Assembly (NCBI GenBank): GCA_001803165.1
Contig: MHAZ01000001.1
Coordinates: 235,837 to 299,836, forward strand
DNA: 64,000 nucleotides
Source of the DNA: Stygiobacter sp. RIFOXYC2_FULL_38_25
GTDB lineage: Bacteria > Bacteroidota > Ignavibacteria > Ignavibacteriales > Melioribacteraceae
Direction of reading: 5' to 3'
Below the pieces are notes generated by a model that saw only the letters and a program-made list of their open reading frames with translations, ran no database searches and was not told where the DNA came from. A program made the position numbers and the translations under genes. Position 1 is the stretch's first letter. Every line of letters starts with the position of its first letter. Shown in pieces: positions 25,896-35,141 of this stretch.

Positions 25896-26573
25896 ATGAA
25901 GCTGAAATATTTTTCACATTCAGCGTTTCAGATAACAACTGCTAGCGGCAAAGTTATTCTCATAGATCCTTTTTTAGATGGGAATCCAACTTCGCCGGCT
26001 AAGTCCAATGATGTTCGTGCTGATTATATCATTCTTACACACGGACATGGAGATCATATAGGAGATGCTTTCAAGATCGCCAAGAGATGCGGTTCACTTT
26101 TTATTTGTTTAAATGAGTTAGCAAATTATGTTGCAGCAAAAGGTTTCAATGCGCACAATATGCACATTGGCGGTTCTCACATGTTCGAGTTTGGAAGAGT
26201 TAAATTAACAATCGCGCATCACGGCTCTATGACACCCGATAATTATTACGCTGGAGAGCCATCCGGAGTGATTCTTACAATTGAAGGGAAGAGTATTTAC
26301 CACACTGGCGATACGGGATTGTTTTATGATATGAAATTGATTGGCGAGATGACGCCGCTTGATTATATGCTTCTCCCAATTGGCGATAATTTTACAATGG
26401 GAATCACAGATGCGGCAAAAGCCGTTGAGCTTGCAAATCCTAAAACTGCTATACCAATGCACTACAATACTTTCTCGGTTATTGAAGTTGATCCGATGGA
26501 ATTTAAAAAGAAAGTTGAAGCTATTGGGAAGAAATGTATAGTAATGAAATTTGGCGAAGAAATAGAACTTTAA
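25896..26573 (+). CDS. UPF0173 metal-dependent hydrolase (metallo-beta-lactamase fold)
   Basis: This 225-residue protein has the HTHGHGDHIGD metal site (H49, H51, D53, H54), a later HTGDTG, and MHYNTF near the end, matching UPF0173/YtkL-like hydrolases. The substrate is unknown. The ATG at 25896 is chosen over the in-frame GTG one codon upstream because AGAGGA (25885-25890) is then well spaced. A possible promoter region of about 80 bases separates it from cdaA. Confidence 0.9.
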   Translation: MKLKYFSHSAFQITTASGKVILIDPFLDGNPTSPAKSNDVRADYIILTHGHGDHIGDAFKIAKRCGSLFICLNELANYVAAKGFNAHNMHIGGSHMFEFGRVKLTIAHHGSMTPDNYYAGEPSGVILTIEGKSIYHTGDTGLFYDMKLIGEMTPLDYMLLPIGDNFTMGITDAAKAVELANPKTAIPMHYNTFSVIEVDPMEFKKKVEAIGKKCIVMKFGEEIEL

Positions 26574-26590
26574 TCTACTACTGAATATAT

Positions 26591-27370
26591 ATGGCAAAAA
26601 CTATTGTAATAGCAAACCAGAAGGGCGGCGTAGGTAAAACAACTACTGCAATTAATCTTTCGGCATCTGTAGCTGCTGCTGAATTTAAAACGCTCTTGAT
26701 TGATATTGATCCGCAGGCAAATTCTACTTCCGGATTGGGAATTGAGAATAATGATTTATCAGTTTATCCGGTTTTGATTGGACAAGAGCCGGTAGAGAAC
26801 TGCATACAGAATACTTATATGCCGTTCCTTGATATACTTCCGTCAAATATTAATCTTGTTGGAGCGGAAGTAGAGATGGTCTCGCTCGAAGCTAGAGAGT
26901 ATCTTCTAAAGAACGCACTAAAAACAATTCAAAGCAACTACGATTTTGTTTTTATTGATTGTCCTCCTTCACTTGGATTATTGACTCTTAACGCTCTCAC
27001 TTCGGCAAATTCGGTTTTAATCCCTGTACAGTGCGAGTATTTTGCCCTTGAAGGACTTGGTCAATTATTGAATACAATCAATATCGTTAAGAAAAATCTA
27101 AATGAAGAGCTTGCTGTGGAAGGTGTTGTGTTAACAATGTACGATACACGTCTGCGCTTATCTCATCAAGTTGTTGATGAAGTTAAAAAATATTTTGGTA
27201 ACAAAGTTTACGACACAATCATACACAGAAATGTAAGACTATCGGAAGCTCCAAGCCATTCCAAACCGGTAATTCTATACGATGCAAGTTCTATCGGTGC
27301 ACAGAACTACATTTCATTGGCTTCAGAATTAATTCAAAGAAATAATTTTCAAAGGAAGGGGAGCGAGTAA
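26591..27370 (+). CDS. parA: chromosome partitioning ATPase ParA
   Basis: This 259-residue Walker-type ATPase has the deviant P-loop KGGVGKTTT (residues 11-19), Walker A' IDIDPQANST, and Walker B DCPPSLGLLTLNAL. It lacks an N-terminal DNA-binding extension, so it is the chromosomal Soj type. It is followed directly by parB. Together they should segregate origins, although no perfect parS site was noticed in this window. Confidence 0.95.
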   Translation: MAKTIVIANQKGGVGKTTTAINLSASVAAAEFKTLLIDIDPQANSTSGLGIENNDLSVYPVLIGQEPVENCIQNTYMPFLDILPSNINLVGAEVEMVSLEAREYLLKNALKTIQSNYDFVFIDCPPSLGLLTLNALTSANSVLIPVQCEYFALEGLGQLLNTINIVKKNLNEELAVEGVVLTMYDTRLRLSHQVVDEVKKYFGNKVYDTIIHRNVRLSEAPSHSKPVILYDASSIGAQNYISLASELIQRNNFQRKGSE

Positions 27371-28318
27371 GTGAATTTAATAAAACCCGGTTTAGGCAGA
27401 GGACTTGACGCGCTAATCAATCCAAAATTAAAAGATAAAGCTGATGCGCCTATTGCCATTCAGTCAAGCGAACTTCAAAAAGATGATGGTGCTTCATTTG
27501 ATATATTAGCTAAAATTCCGGTTGAAAAAATCTCGCCTAATCCATATCAGCCAAGAACCGAATTTGAACCGCAAGCTCTTGAAGAATTAAAAAAATCAAT
27601 TCTTGAAAACGGACTAATTCAGCCAATCACAGTTCGCAGAGCTCAAAATAATAGTTATGAATTGATTTCAGGTGAACGCAGACTTCGTTCTTGCAAAGAA
27701 ATTGGCATAAGAGAAATACCGGCTTACATAATAAAAGTTGATACTAAAGAAGCCATGCTTGAGCTCTCTCTTATTGAGAATATCCAGAGAGAAAAACTTA
27801 ACGCAATAGAAATAGCAAATGCTTACAAGAGATTGATAGACGAATGCAATCTTACCCAAGAAGAGATTGCGGACAAAGTGGGCAAGGACAGAACAACAGT
27901 GACTAATTTCATTCGTTTGTTGAAATTGCCTCAGCGAATCCAACAAAGCTTAGCTAAAGATGAAATAACGACCGGTCACGCGCGGGCGTTGATTAATTTG
28001 ACTAGTGAAATTCAGCAGATAGAACTTCTGGAAAAAATGATCAAGCATAGTTATTCTGTTAGAAAAGTTGAAGATGAAGTAAGAAAGCTTTTATCACCAA
28101 AGAAAAAAGCAAAGATTGTTTCCTTACCTACAACCGGAAGAATAAGTGATGCGTCTAAAAAGGATCTTGAAGAAAAAATGCAGCGCATACTTGGCACAAA
28201 GGTAATGTTTAAGCAAGATAAAAACGGCGCCGGCGAGATTGTAATTGAATTTTACTCAACTGCGGAATTAGAACGACTATATGAATTACTCGAATCGATT
28301 GGAAGAGGATATAATTAA
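27371..28318 (+). CDS. parB: chromosome partitioning protein ParB
   Basis: This 315-residue protein has the N-terminal ParA-stimulating motif GLGRGLDALI, the CTPase/ParB-N domain with ISPNPYQPR and SGERRLRSCKEIG, and a helix-turn-helix (TQEEIADKVGKDRTTVTNFIRLL) for parS binding. The GTG start comes directly after the parA stop, with GGGGAG upstream. The last 38 bases overlap the following gene. Confidence 0.95.
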   Translation: MNLIKPGLGRGLDALINPKLKDKADAPIAIQSSELQKDDGASFDILAKIPVEKISPNPYQPRTEFEPQALEELKKSILENGLIQPITVRRAQNNSYELISGERRLRSCKEIGIREIPAYIIKVDTKEAMLELSLIENIQREKLNAIEIANAYKRLIDECNLTQEEIADKVGKDRTTVTNFIRLLKLPQRIQQSLAKDEITTGHARALINLTSEIQQIELLEKMIKHSYSVRKVEDEVRKLLSPKKKAKIVSLPTTGRISDASKKDLEEKMQRILGTKVMFKQDKNGAGEIVIEFYSTAELERLYELLESIGRGYN

Positions 28319-28844
28319 AAAAGTTTTGTTAATATTTCTAATTCTGTGCGCAAATTTCATTCACGCACAGAAGGATTCAACCACTAAATCAACACCTCAA
28401 ATTGATTCATCTTCAGTTACAAAATTATCACTCTCCGATACTACTAAGTTTTCAATGCAAAAATCCGCTTGGGGTTCGGTTCTTCGCAGCGCTATTATTC
28501 CGGGTTTTGGTCAGTTCTATAATGAGTCTTATTGGAAAGTCCCAATTTTCTGGGGAGTTCTTGGCTATCTTGGTTATCAGTGGAATACAAATAATAAAAC
28601 TTACAAAACGTACAAAGATTTATTTAACGGAAGTATCACTGAAGAAAATAAGGAAGGGAATACCTCTTATTACAATCAAAGAGAAAAGTTTCGAGATCAG
28701 AGGGATATGTTTGCTGTCTTTATTGGTCTAACCTACTTTCTTAACCTTATAGATGCTTATGTTGATGCACACCTTTTCGATTTTGATGTTGAAGCAGATG
28801 CAAGTACTAAAAGTTATCAAGTTTTGCTAAGGATAAAATTGTGA
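28281..28844 (+). CDS. DUF5683 family protein
   Basis: This protein of up to 187 residues has a signal-like segment (KKVLLIFLILCANFIHAQ), a Ser/Thr-rich linker, then the DUF5683 core with PGFGQFYNESYWKVP and two hydrophobic helices. The family is common in Bacteroidota and its role is unknown. The ATG at 28281 overlaps parB by 38 bases and gives a rather long N-region. A TTG at 28299 would give a more typical signal peptide, so the start is uncertain. Confidence 0.75.
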   Translation: MNYSNRLEEDIIKKVLLIFLILCANFIHAQKDSTTKSTPQIDSSSVTKLSLSDTTKFSMQKSAWGSVLRSAIIPGFGQFYNESYWKVPIFWGVLGYLGYQWNTNNKTYKTYKDLFNGSITEENKEGNTSYYNQREKFRDQRDMFAVFIGLTYFLNLIDAYVDAHLFDFDVEADASTKSYQVLLRIKL

Positions 28845-28848
28845 TAAA

Positions 28849-29532
28849 ATGAACAATCAATTGATATGTAATAATTGCCAAGCTTCAAATCCGGTTTATT
28901 CACTAAACTGTGAAAAATGTAATTCCTTTTTACGCGCTCGTGTACCAAATATTGATTTGTGGGATACTATATGGAATCTGCTTATTTCTCCTGTTGAAAC
29001 AGCAACTAAGCTTATACAAGCTGAGAAAAAAAACTTTATTGTTTTCTTGCTTTCAGTCTGGCTTATTAAGGCAACTATCAATCAATACATTCTGAACAAC
29101 TATTTCCAGCAAGAAAATAATTCAATCTTTGGCTCTATGTTTTTAGGTGGCTTGGTATCAGTTACTCTAATTATACTGAGTTCTTTTTTCATTACTTTGA
29201 TTTTTAACGCCATAAAAATTCCAACAAGGTTCAAGGACGTTTTAGCTATTTATACTTATTCGCTAATTCCGATAATACTCGTTTTCCTATTCTTGACACC
29301 TTTTCATTTTGCCCTTTACGGATTTTATTGGTTCACAATAAATCCGCCGCCGCTTGTGATTAAGCCATTGGTATCTTACGTTCTATATGGAATTGAAGGG
29401 CTATTTTATGTTTGGGTGTTGGTCCTTTTTATCGCAACTTCGTATGCACAAAGCGGTAAAAAAACGCTCTCTATCATTGTAGGATTGTGTTTATTTCTTT
29501 TGCTATTCGGATATCAATTGTTAATCGCATAA
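28849..29532 (+). CDS. Yip1 domain membrane protein with N-terminal zinc ribbon
   Basis: This 227-residue protein opens with a four-cysteine zinc ribbon (C7, C10, C20, C23) and continues into a Yip1-like domain with about five membrane helices and the WNLLISPVETATKLI entry helix. The biochemical role is unknown; such proteins are widespread in FCB bacteria. Its final 19 bases overlap the 3' end of the convergent ppx/gppA gene. Confidence 0.8.
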   Translation: MNNQLICNNCQASNPVYSLNCEKCNSFLRARVPNIDLWDTIWNLLISPVETATKLIQAEKKNFIVFLLSVWLIKATINQYILNNYFQQENNSIFGSMFLGGLVSVTLIILSSFFITLIFNAIKIPTRFKDVLAIYTYSLIPIILVFLFLTPFHFALYGFYWFTINPPPLVIKPLVSYVLYGIEGLFYVWVLVLFIATSYAQSGKKTLSIIVGLCLFLLLFGYQLLIA

Positions 29533-30457
29533 AGATTATTCTTGATTAAGTAATCGTAAATTGCGCCGTATCGTAGTCCTCGTGTGTTAACGATTACTTC
29601 ATTTATCTTAAAATACTTCATGAACTCTTCCAATATTAAGCATCCTCCAACAAGCAAGTCTTCACGACCTTCTACTATCTTACCATACGAGGTTCTTATT
29701 TCTTTTGGAGTCATTTGCTGAAGTTGAGTACAAACACCGGCAACTTGTTCTGATTTAAGAATAGTGTTATTAACCAACTCATTCGAATAATTTTTAACAT
29801 TATTTATGATTGCGGATAAAGTTGTTGGTGTCCCGGCAACGGCAAGTGTTCGGGTATCTGCCGGGATAGTTTCTTGAATTTCCGATAGCTTGCTAACAAT
29901 GTGTTTTCGTGCGTGTTCTATGGAAGAATTAGAAAGCGATTCGTTAGAAGAAAAAAATAATTCCTTTAACGATACAACTCCTAGTTGAAGACTTCTTCTG
30001 AAATCAATGTTCTTTGAATTGCCGAAAACTACCTCAGTACTTCCGCCGCCGATATCAATCAAAAGGGAATTATCCGTTTGGTATTCCGGTATAATAGCAC
30101 CCAAAAATGATATCCACGCTCTTCTTCGCCTTTTAGAATTGATATTTTCCAATTATACTTTTCTTCTAAAAACTTTTTCAATTTGATTGCGTTTTTAGCA
30201 ATTCTAAATGCATTCGTTGCCGAAACGATGACTTGCTCACACCTTGAATCTTTGATTATCCGATTGAATTCCATTAGTACATTTTCTAATCTGCCTATAG
30301 CGAGTTCGGAAATACCATCATTAATTGTTAGACTTTCGCTGATTCGCGGGGTTGTATAGAAATCGGAAATTTTGATGATTGAATTTGTTGATGGATTATA
30401 TTCCATTATCAGCAAAATAACTGAGTTTGAACCTAAATCTATTGAAGCAAGAATCAT
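29514..30457 (-). pseudogene. Ppx/GppA exopolyphosphatase family gene interrupted by a frameshift
   Basis: Two overlapping frames together make one Ppx/GppA protein of about 310 residues. The upstream frame (from the ATG at 30457) has the phosphate-1 motif ASIDLGSNSV and runs to ILKGEEE. The downstream frame resumes with AWISFLGAI and carries the phosphate-2 motif IDIGGGSTEVVFG. The switch falls at about 30119, in GAAGAAGAGCG. One missing base in a GAA-type run, or a -1 ribosomal shift, would restore the continuous ILKGEEEAW sequence. The rest appears intact, so a sequencing error or a recent mutation is more likely than old decay. An intact enzyme would hydrolyse polyphosphate or pppGpp. Confidence 0.85.
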
Positions 30458-30493
30458 ATCTTTTTTATATTTTTTGAAAAAAAATTATGGACT

Positions 30494-31030
30494 ATGAAAA
30501 ATAATAACCTTTTTCTGAAAATCGTTCAGTTTCTCCTTGTTGGCTCATTTATATTTTGGTTAGGAAGTTACATTAGCCGTCACTTAGTAGTTTATCAACT
30601 ATTCGAACCCGAAGGGTTAGTTTTAAGATCAGTATATGATGTTGAGAACCTCAAAACAGTGTGGATTACAATCTCACCGCTGATAGTCTCCAATATAATC
30701 GCTTTCCCGATCTTTGTAGTGTTATATGCAATTTACCTTATCGTTTCTAAAGATAGTCTGAAAAAGGAAGGATGGTTATTCATTTCGACTCTCATAATAT
30801 TAGTTACAGCGCCATTTGAAATATTCTTGTTATTGAAAGATTATAAAATCATATCCCTTATTTATTCAAGTGTAATTGATTCAAACAAAGTATTAGAATT
30901 AGTTCGTGAAAGGATTACAATTTTAAGTAGTTTTTCTCTTATCGAAATTTTCTCATATCTTGCAATCATCTTTTTAACGATTCTAAAACCCCTTTCAAAA
31001 TCAGATGAAAATAAAAGAGAAGGAACTTGA
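30494..31030 (+). CDS. hypothetical four-helix membrane protein
   Basis: This 178-residue protein is not recognised. Hydrophobic segments lie at about 9-28, 55-78, 92-112 and 147-166, consistent with four membrane helices, with short polar loops and a charged C-terminus. It may share an operon with the following small protein, with which it overlaps by 26 bases, and with aroQ and the MerR gene beyond. Confidence 0.65.
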   Translation: MKNNNLFLKIVQFLLVGSFIFWLGSYISRHLVVYQLFEPEGLVLRSVYDVENLKTVWITISPLIVSNIIAFPIFVVLYAIYLIVSKDSLKKEGWLFISTLIILVTAPFEIFLLLKDYKIISLIYSSVIDSNKVLELVRERITILSSFSLIEIFSYLAIIFLTILKPLSKSDENKREGT

Positions 31031-31277
31031 AAATATTTTAGTAGAACTCAAACAACTTGCTGCCGAGTTGGGCGCAAAAGTACGTTTCGAGAGAGGTGAT
31101 TTTCAAGGCGGATATTGTATTGTGAGAACTGATAAGACAATTGTAATTAATAAACTTTCTTCACTGCAGCGTAAGATAATTACTTTAACAAGTGCACTTA
31201 AAGAGTTAGGAGTAAACGAGATTTACCTACCTCCTAAACTTAGAGAAGTTATTGAAGAGATTAGTGAAACTTCATGA
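31005..31277 (+). CDS. conserved small hypothetical protein
   Basis: This 90-residue soluble protein has an N-terminal amphipathic helix (KEKELENILVELKQLAAELG), a basic strand region (VRFERGDFQGGYCIVR) and a C-terminal helical part. Similar small proteins are, to my knowledge, found beside aroQ in related bacteria, but no function is known to me. It overlaps its neighbours at both ends, including an ATGA overlap with aroQ. Confidence 0.65.
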   Translation: MKIKEKELENILVELKQLAAELGAKVRFERGDFQGGYCIVRTDKTIVINKLSSLQRKIITLTSALKELGVNEIYLPPKLREVIEEISETS

Positions 31278-31720
31278 AAATTCTAGTTATTAACGGTCCA
31301 AACTTAAATATACTGGGCAAACGTGATAAAGCTCAGTACGGGAATCTTACATTAGAAATGATAGAGAGCAAGCTTAGTTCTGAATTTTCAGAAGATATTT
31401 TTTCTTTTCGTCAATCTAACTCCGAATCAGAAATTTGCTCGCTAATTCAAAATTCCAGTTTATTTGATGGAATTTTGTTGAACCCGGGTGGTTATACTCA
31501 TACATCAGTAGCAATTAGAGATGCAATAGAGGCTAGTACAATACCAATTATTGAAATTCATTTATCAAACATAACTTCGCGCGAGGATTTCCGAAAGAAA
31601 CAGTTAACTTCCTCAAAAACAGCTGGTTACATATCAGGATTCAAAGAAAATAGTTATCTTGCAGGTGCGTATTTGATAAAGAAATTATTCCTATCCAAGC
31701 TCATCGAAGGTGAAAAATGA
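31274..31720 (+). CDS. aroQ: type II 3-dehydroquinate dehydratase
   Basis: AroQ converts 3-dehydroquinate to 3-dehydroshikimate. This 148-residue protein has INGPNLNILGKRD with the catalytic Tyr shortly after (AQYG), LNPGGYTHTS, and the catalytic His in EIHLSN followed by the REDFRKK arginines. Length is normal for the dodecameric type II enzyme. It is coupled by ATGA overlaps to both neighbours. Confidence 0.95.
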   Translation: MKILVINGPNLNILGKRDKAQYGNLTLEMIESKLSSEFSEDIFSFRQSNSESEICSLIQNSSLFDGILLNPGGYTHTSVAIRDAIEASTIPIIEIHLSNITSREDFRKKQLTSSKTAGYISGFKENSYLAGAYLIKKLFLSKLIEGEK

Positions 31721-32091
31721 AAGACTTCGGCTTAAAAAAATTGTACTATTCAATTAGTGAAGTTAGTCGTTTAACAGCATTAGAACAGTACATTTTGCGG
31801 TATTGGGAGACAGAGTTTGAACAACTTAAGCCGGGGAAGAACCGTGCTGGTAATAGAATTTATACCAATAAAGATATAAAGTTAATACTTCAGATAAAGC
31901 AGTTATTGCGAGAAGAGAAGTATACGATAGAAGGAGCAAAAAAGATTCTGGATGAACTTAATTTTGAGAATGTTGTAAGTGCACCAAAAGAAGCAGAGGC
32001 TGATAAAAAGAAGATTATACCTCAAAAATCATATAAGAAAGACTTAGAAGATATCAAAAATTTGCTCTTGTTCATTCAATCATCCCTTTAA
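31717..32091 (+). CDS. MerR family transcriptional regulator
   Basis: This 124-residue protein has a MerR winged helix: YYSISEVSRLTALEQYILRYWE, then the wing NRIYTNKDI and the IKQLLREEKYTIEGAKKIL helix. The C-terminal part is short and lacks cysteine ligands, so no metal or drug sensor is evident. It belongs to the short HspR/MlrA-like subgroup common in this phylum. Its targets are unknown. Confidence 0.85.
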   Translation: MKDFGLKKLYYSISEVSRLTALEQYILRYWETEFEQLKPGKNRAGNRIYTNKDIKLILQIKQLLREEKYTIEGAKKILDELNFENVVSAPKEAEADKKKIIPQKSYKKDLEDIKNLLLFIQSSL

Positions 32092-32097
32092 CTAGTT

Positions 32098-32174
32098 CGG
32101 AACGTAGCGCAGTCCGGTAGCGCACTTGAATGGGGTTCAAGGGGTCGCGGGTTCAAATCCCGCCGTTCCGACCA
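32098..32174 (+). tRNA. tRNA-Pro (anticodon GGG)
   Basis: The 77-base cloverleaf has acceptor CGGAACG paired with CGTTCCG, the D-arm GCGCAGTCCGGTAGCGC, anticodon stem CTTGA/TCAAG around the loop ATGGGGT (anticodon GGG), the T-arm with GGTTCAAATCC, and an encoded CCA. It lies six bases after the MerR gene and just before purF. Confidence 0.95.
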
Positions 32175-32190
32175 ATTAGAAATCACTTAA

Positions 32191-33675
32191 ATGAAAAATC
32201 AAATAGACAAACCAAGATGTAATTGTGGAGTTATTGGAGTTTTTGGTCATCCAGAAGCCTCTCTCATTTCTTACTACGGATTACATGCACTTCAACATCG
32301 CGGACAAGAAGCAGCTGGCATACTTTCACTCGAAAACGTCAAACCGAAACCGCATTTTAATATTCATAAAGGCATTGGATTAGTTTCCGAAGTTTTTTCA
32401 GACTCCAATTTGTTTACAAATGAGTTAAACGGAAGTTCTGCAATAGGTCACAATAGATACTCTACTACTGGAGCGTCTGATTCACGCAAAAATATTCAAC
32501 CTTTTCATGTTAATTACCGTTTAGGGAACCTTGCTATTGCACATAATGGTAATTTAACGAATGCCAAATCTCTAAGAGACAAATTAGTAGACGATGGGGC
32601 AATTTTCCAGACGACTAGTGACACTGAGGTTGTACTGCACTTAATAGCTAGAAGTAGGCAATCTGACCAAATTGAACAGATCAAAGAGGCTATTTCGCAA
32701 GTTGAAGGAGCTTATTCCTTCGTTATTTTAACTGATGATAAACTGATAGCAGCCAGAGACCCACTTGGAATAAGACCGCTCTGCATTGGAAAGCTAAATG
32801 GTTCTTACATCATAACATCAGAGACTTGTGCGCTAGACATTAATTCTGCACTATATCTAAGAGAGGTAGCTCCAGGCGAAATTGTTGTTATTGATCAAAA
32901 CACTTTAAATACAAAAGAAATAAAATCTTTCCAGTTAGTGGAGAAAACTCCAAAAGATGTGAGAAAACATTGTGTTTTTGAGTTCATCTATTTTTCCCGC
33001 CCTGATAGTCAAATTTTTGGCACTAATGTAGATAAAATGCGTAGAAAACTTGGGAAAACACTGGCATTAGCGCATCCGGCTCGTGATAAGGACAATGAAA
33101 AAGTAATTGTAATTAGTGTTCCGGACAGTTCCAACACTACAGCAATTGGATACCAAGCTGGATTACAAAAATTGGGCATCAACTCTAAACTGGAAATCGG
33201 CTTGATTAGAAGCCATTATATTGGGAGAACCTTTATAGCGCCGACTCAAAAGAACAGAGAAATTGGAGTTAAAATTAAATTCAATATTGTTAAGGGGGTT
33301 CTTGAAAATAAAACTATAGTAGTTGTTGACGACTCTATTGTTCGTGGCACTACTTCTAAACAATTAATCAAATTGCTAAGAGAGGCTAATCCAAAAGAAA
33401 TACACTTACGTATTTCATCTCCTATGATTACACATCCTTGTTTTTATGGGATGGATTTTCCATCAAAAGAGGAGTTAATTGCAAACAGATTCAACTCAAA
33501 CGTAGAAGAAATCAGAAATTACCTTGAAGTAGATTCGCTAGAATACTTAACTGTTGAAGAGATGCTACAGTCAATGACGGATCATAAAAAAGACGATTTC
33601 TGTACAGCTTGTTTTTCCGGCGATTATCCGATCTCAATTGATGAATACTTTAAAAAAAATCAATATGAAGATTAG
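32191..33675 (+). CDS. purF: amidophosphoribosyltransferase
   Basis: PurF commits PRPP to purine synthesis by forming phosphoribosylamine from glutamine. After an 11-residue propeptide the nucleophile is C12 (CGVIGVFGH). The PRPP-binding motif is VVVDDSIVRGTTSKQ. Cysteines in RKHCVF, THPCFYG and DDFCTACFSGDYP match the [4Fe-4S]-containing Bacillus-type enzyme, which is oxygen sensitive. At 494 residues it has normal length. The 3' end overlaps pgsA by 11 bases. Confidence 0.97.
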   Translation: MKNQIDKPRCNCGVIGVFGHPEASLISYYGLHALQHRGQEAAGILSLENVKPKPHFNIHKGIGLVSEVFSDSNLFTNELNGSSAIGHNRYSTTGASDSRKNIQPFHVNYRLGNLAIAHNGNLTNAKSLRDKLVDDGAIFQTTSDTEVVLHLIARSRQSDQIEQIKEAISQVEGAYSFVILTDDKLIAARDPLGIRPLCIGKLNGSYIITSETCALDINSALYLREVAPGEIVVIDQNTLNTKEIKSFQLVEKTPKDVRKHCVFEFIYFSRPDSQIFGTNVDKMRRKLGKTLALAHPARDKDNEKVIVISVPDSSNTTAIGYQAGLQKLGINSKLEIGLIRSHYIGRTFIAPTQKNREIGVKIKFNIVKGVLENKTIVVVDDSIVRGTTSKQLIKLLREANPKEIHLRISSPMITHPCFYGMDFPSKEELIANRFNSNVEEIRNYLEVDSLEYLTVEEMLQSMTDHKKDDFCTACFSGDYPISIDEYFKKNQYED

Positions 33676-34234
33676 TATAAAGGATCTTTTTTTAATTCCT
33701 AACTTGATTACCTTATTTAGGTTATTATTATCCTTACCCATTATCTATATCTTTTTAAATTATAACAATATACCCAATTCAAATTATTTTGTAGTTGGCA
33801 TAATTATAATAGCATTTGTTTCTGATATTGCCGATGGTTTTGTTGCTAGAAAGACTGAGCAAATAAGCGAGATGGGGAAGCTCTTAGATCCTCTGGCTGA
33901 CAAAATACTAACTGCTATAATCATTTTTTCCTTGTGGAAGATCAGCTACGTCCCTTTAGAATACTTAGTGATCTTGCTAACAAGGGATGCAGTTATTTTT
34001 TCTGGTGGCATATACTTAACGAGAAAAACACAAACAATAACACCATCTAATTATTTTGGCAAGTTCACAATTCTCTCGATTGGCATTTACTTTCTTTCAC
34101 TTTTACTAACGGCAAAGGGGAGCCAATTTAGCCTATTTATGATGTATTTTAGTGCTTTTTTGAGCGTCAGTTCAATTTTTGTTTATTTTTTTCGCGGAAT
34201 TAAAATTCTAAAAGGCTATGGGAATATTCAATAA
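33665..34234 (+). CDS. pgsA: CDP-alcohol phosphatidyltransferase (phosphatidylglycerophosphate synthase-like)
   Basis: This 189-residue integral membrane enzyme has the complete motif D-G-x2-A-R-x8-G-x3-D-x3-D (DGFVAR...GKLLDPLADK). The opening PNLITLFRLLLSLPI is typical of PgsA, which makes phosphatidylglycerophosphate. About five membrane helices are visible. The ATG at 33665 is chosen over earlier TTG/ATG codons near 33638, because the family begins close to this methionine. Confidence 0.88.
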   Translation: MKISIKDLFLIPNLITLFRLLLSLPIIYIFLNYNNIPNSNYFVVGIIIIAFVSDIADGFVARKTEQISEMGKLLDPLADKILTAIIIFSLWKISYVPLEYLVILLTRDAVIFSGGIYLTRKTQTITPSNYFGKFTILSIGIYFLSLLLTAKGSQFSLFMMYFSAFLSVSSIFVYFFRGIKILKGYGNIQ

Positions 34235-35141
34235 CTCACTGTTTAAGTCCGTTAAAAATGCTTTCGATAAAACTAAAACAAGTATATCTGAAAAGCTCAA
34301 TGTTATATTTTCAAATCGTAATATAGAAGCTGAAGACCTCGAGGAAATTGAGAATATTTTATTACAGAGCGATTTTGGAATAGATTTTACCGAGAATTTA
34401 GTTGGGCAACTAAAGAAGAAAATAAAAAGTGGGGAGCAAGTCGATATTTCGAGTCTTAAGAATACGATACAAGATGTATTTATTAGTGAATATAATTCGG
34501 CATTTAAAGAAACTGTAGCCGGTATTACTAAGCCTCATTTTATTGTACTATTAGGAATAAACGGCTCTGGCAAAACAACTACTATAGCAAAGCTTGCTAA
34601 TTACTACTCCAAGCAAGACAAACGTGTGATTATTGGCTCTTGCGATACATTCCGAGCCGCAGCTAACGAACAGTTAAGTATTTGGGCATCAAGGACTAAC
34701 GTTAAAATTATTGAGGATTTCTCTAAAGACCCTGCCGCAGTTGCATACGAAACGGGTAAACTTGCCTTAGAAGGTAATTTTGATGTTGTCTTAATAGATA
34801 CTGCAGGCAGACTTCACACCAACAAGAATCTACTAGATGAATTACGGAAAATACTTAATGTAATAGAAAAGATAGGTCAGAGCTGTTCTTTAGATGTTTT
34901 TTTAGTTGTAGATGGCAATTCCGGTCAAAATGCTAAAACCCAATTAGTTGAATTCTCCAAAGTTGTTGCCATTACTGGCTTGATTATAACAAAGCTAGAT
35001 GGAACTGCTAAAGGTGGATCAGTGTTGCAATTATGCTTAATGAATAAGGTACCTGTAAAATTCATTGGGATAGGTGAGCATATGGAAGATTTTGCTGTTT
35101 TTGATCCTAAAGAATATATTACATCAATCTTTAGCGATTAA
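34218..35141 (+). CDS. ftsY: signal recognition particle receptor FtsY
   Basis: This 307-residue SRP-family GTPase has an N-domain helical bundle (to about 100), then G1 GINGSGKT (113-120), DTFRAAA (143-149), DTAGRLHTN (about 197) and TKLDGTAKGG. The acidic N-terminal A-domain of E. coli FtsY is absent, as in many bacteria. It docks SRP-ribosome complexes at the membrane. The start overlaps pgsA by 17 bases, and it converges on the minus-strand gene that ends at 35162. Confidence 0.96.
   Translation: MGIFNNSLFKSVKNAFDKTKTSISEKLNVIFSNRNIEAEDLEEIENILLQSDFGIDFTENLVGQLKKKIKSGEQVDISSLKNTIQDVFISEYNSAFKETVAGITKPHFIVLLGINGSGKTTTIAKLANYYSKQDKRVIIGSCDTFRAAANEQLSIWASRTNVKIIEDFSKDPAAVAYETGKLALEGNFDVVLIDTAGRLHTNKNLLDELRKILNVIEKIGQSCSLDVFLVVDGNSGQNAKTQLVEFSKVVAITGLIITKLDGTAKGGSVLQLCLMNKVPVKFIGIGEHMEDFAVFDPKEYITSIFSD

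Noticed and set aside
26591..28318. parS sites near parAB
   Set aside because: No sequence close to the palindromic TGTTTCACGTGAAACA consensus was noticed in or around these genes.
29514..30152. Second half of ppx/gppA as an independent gene starting MENINSKRRRR
   Set aside because: The first residues of this frame overlap the other half in a different frame. The conserved sequence begins only at AWISFLG, exactly where the first frame leaves off, so the two are one interrupted gene.
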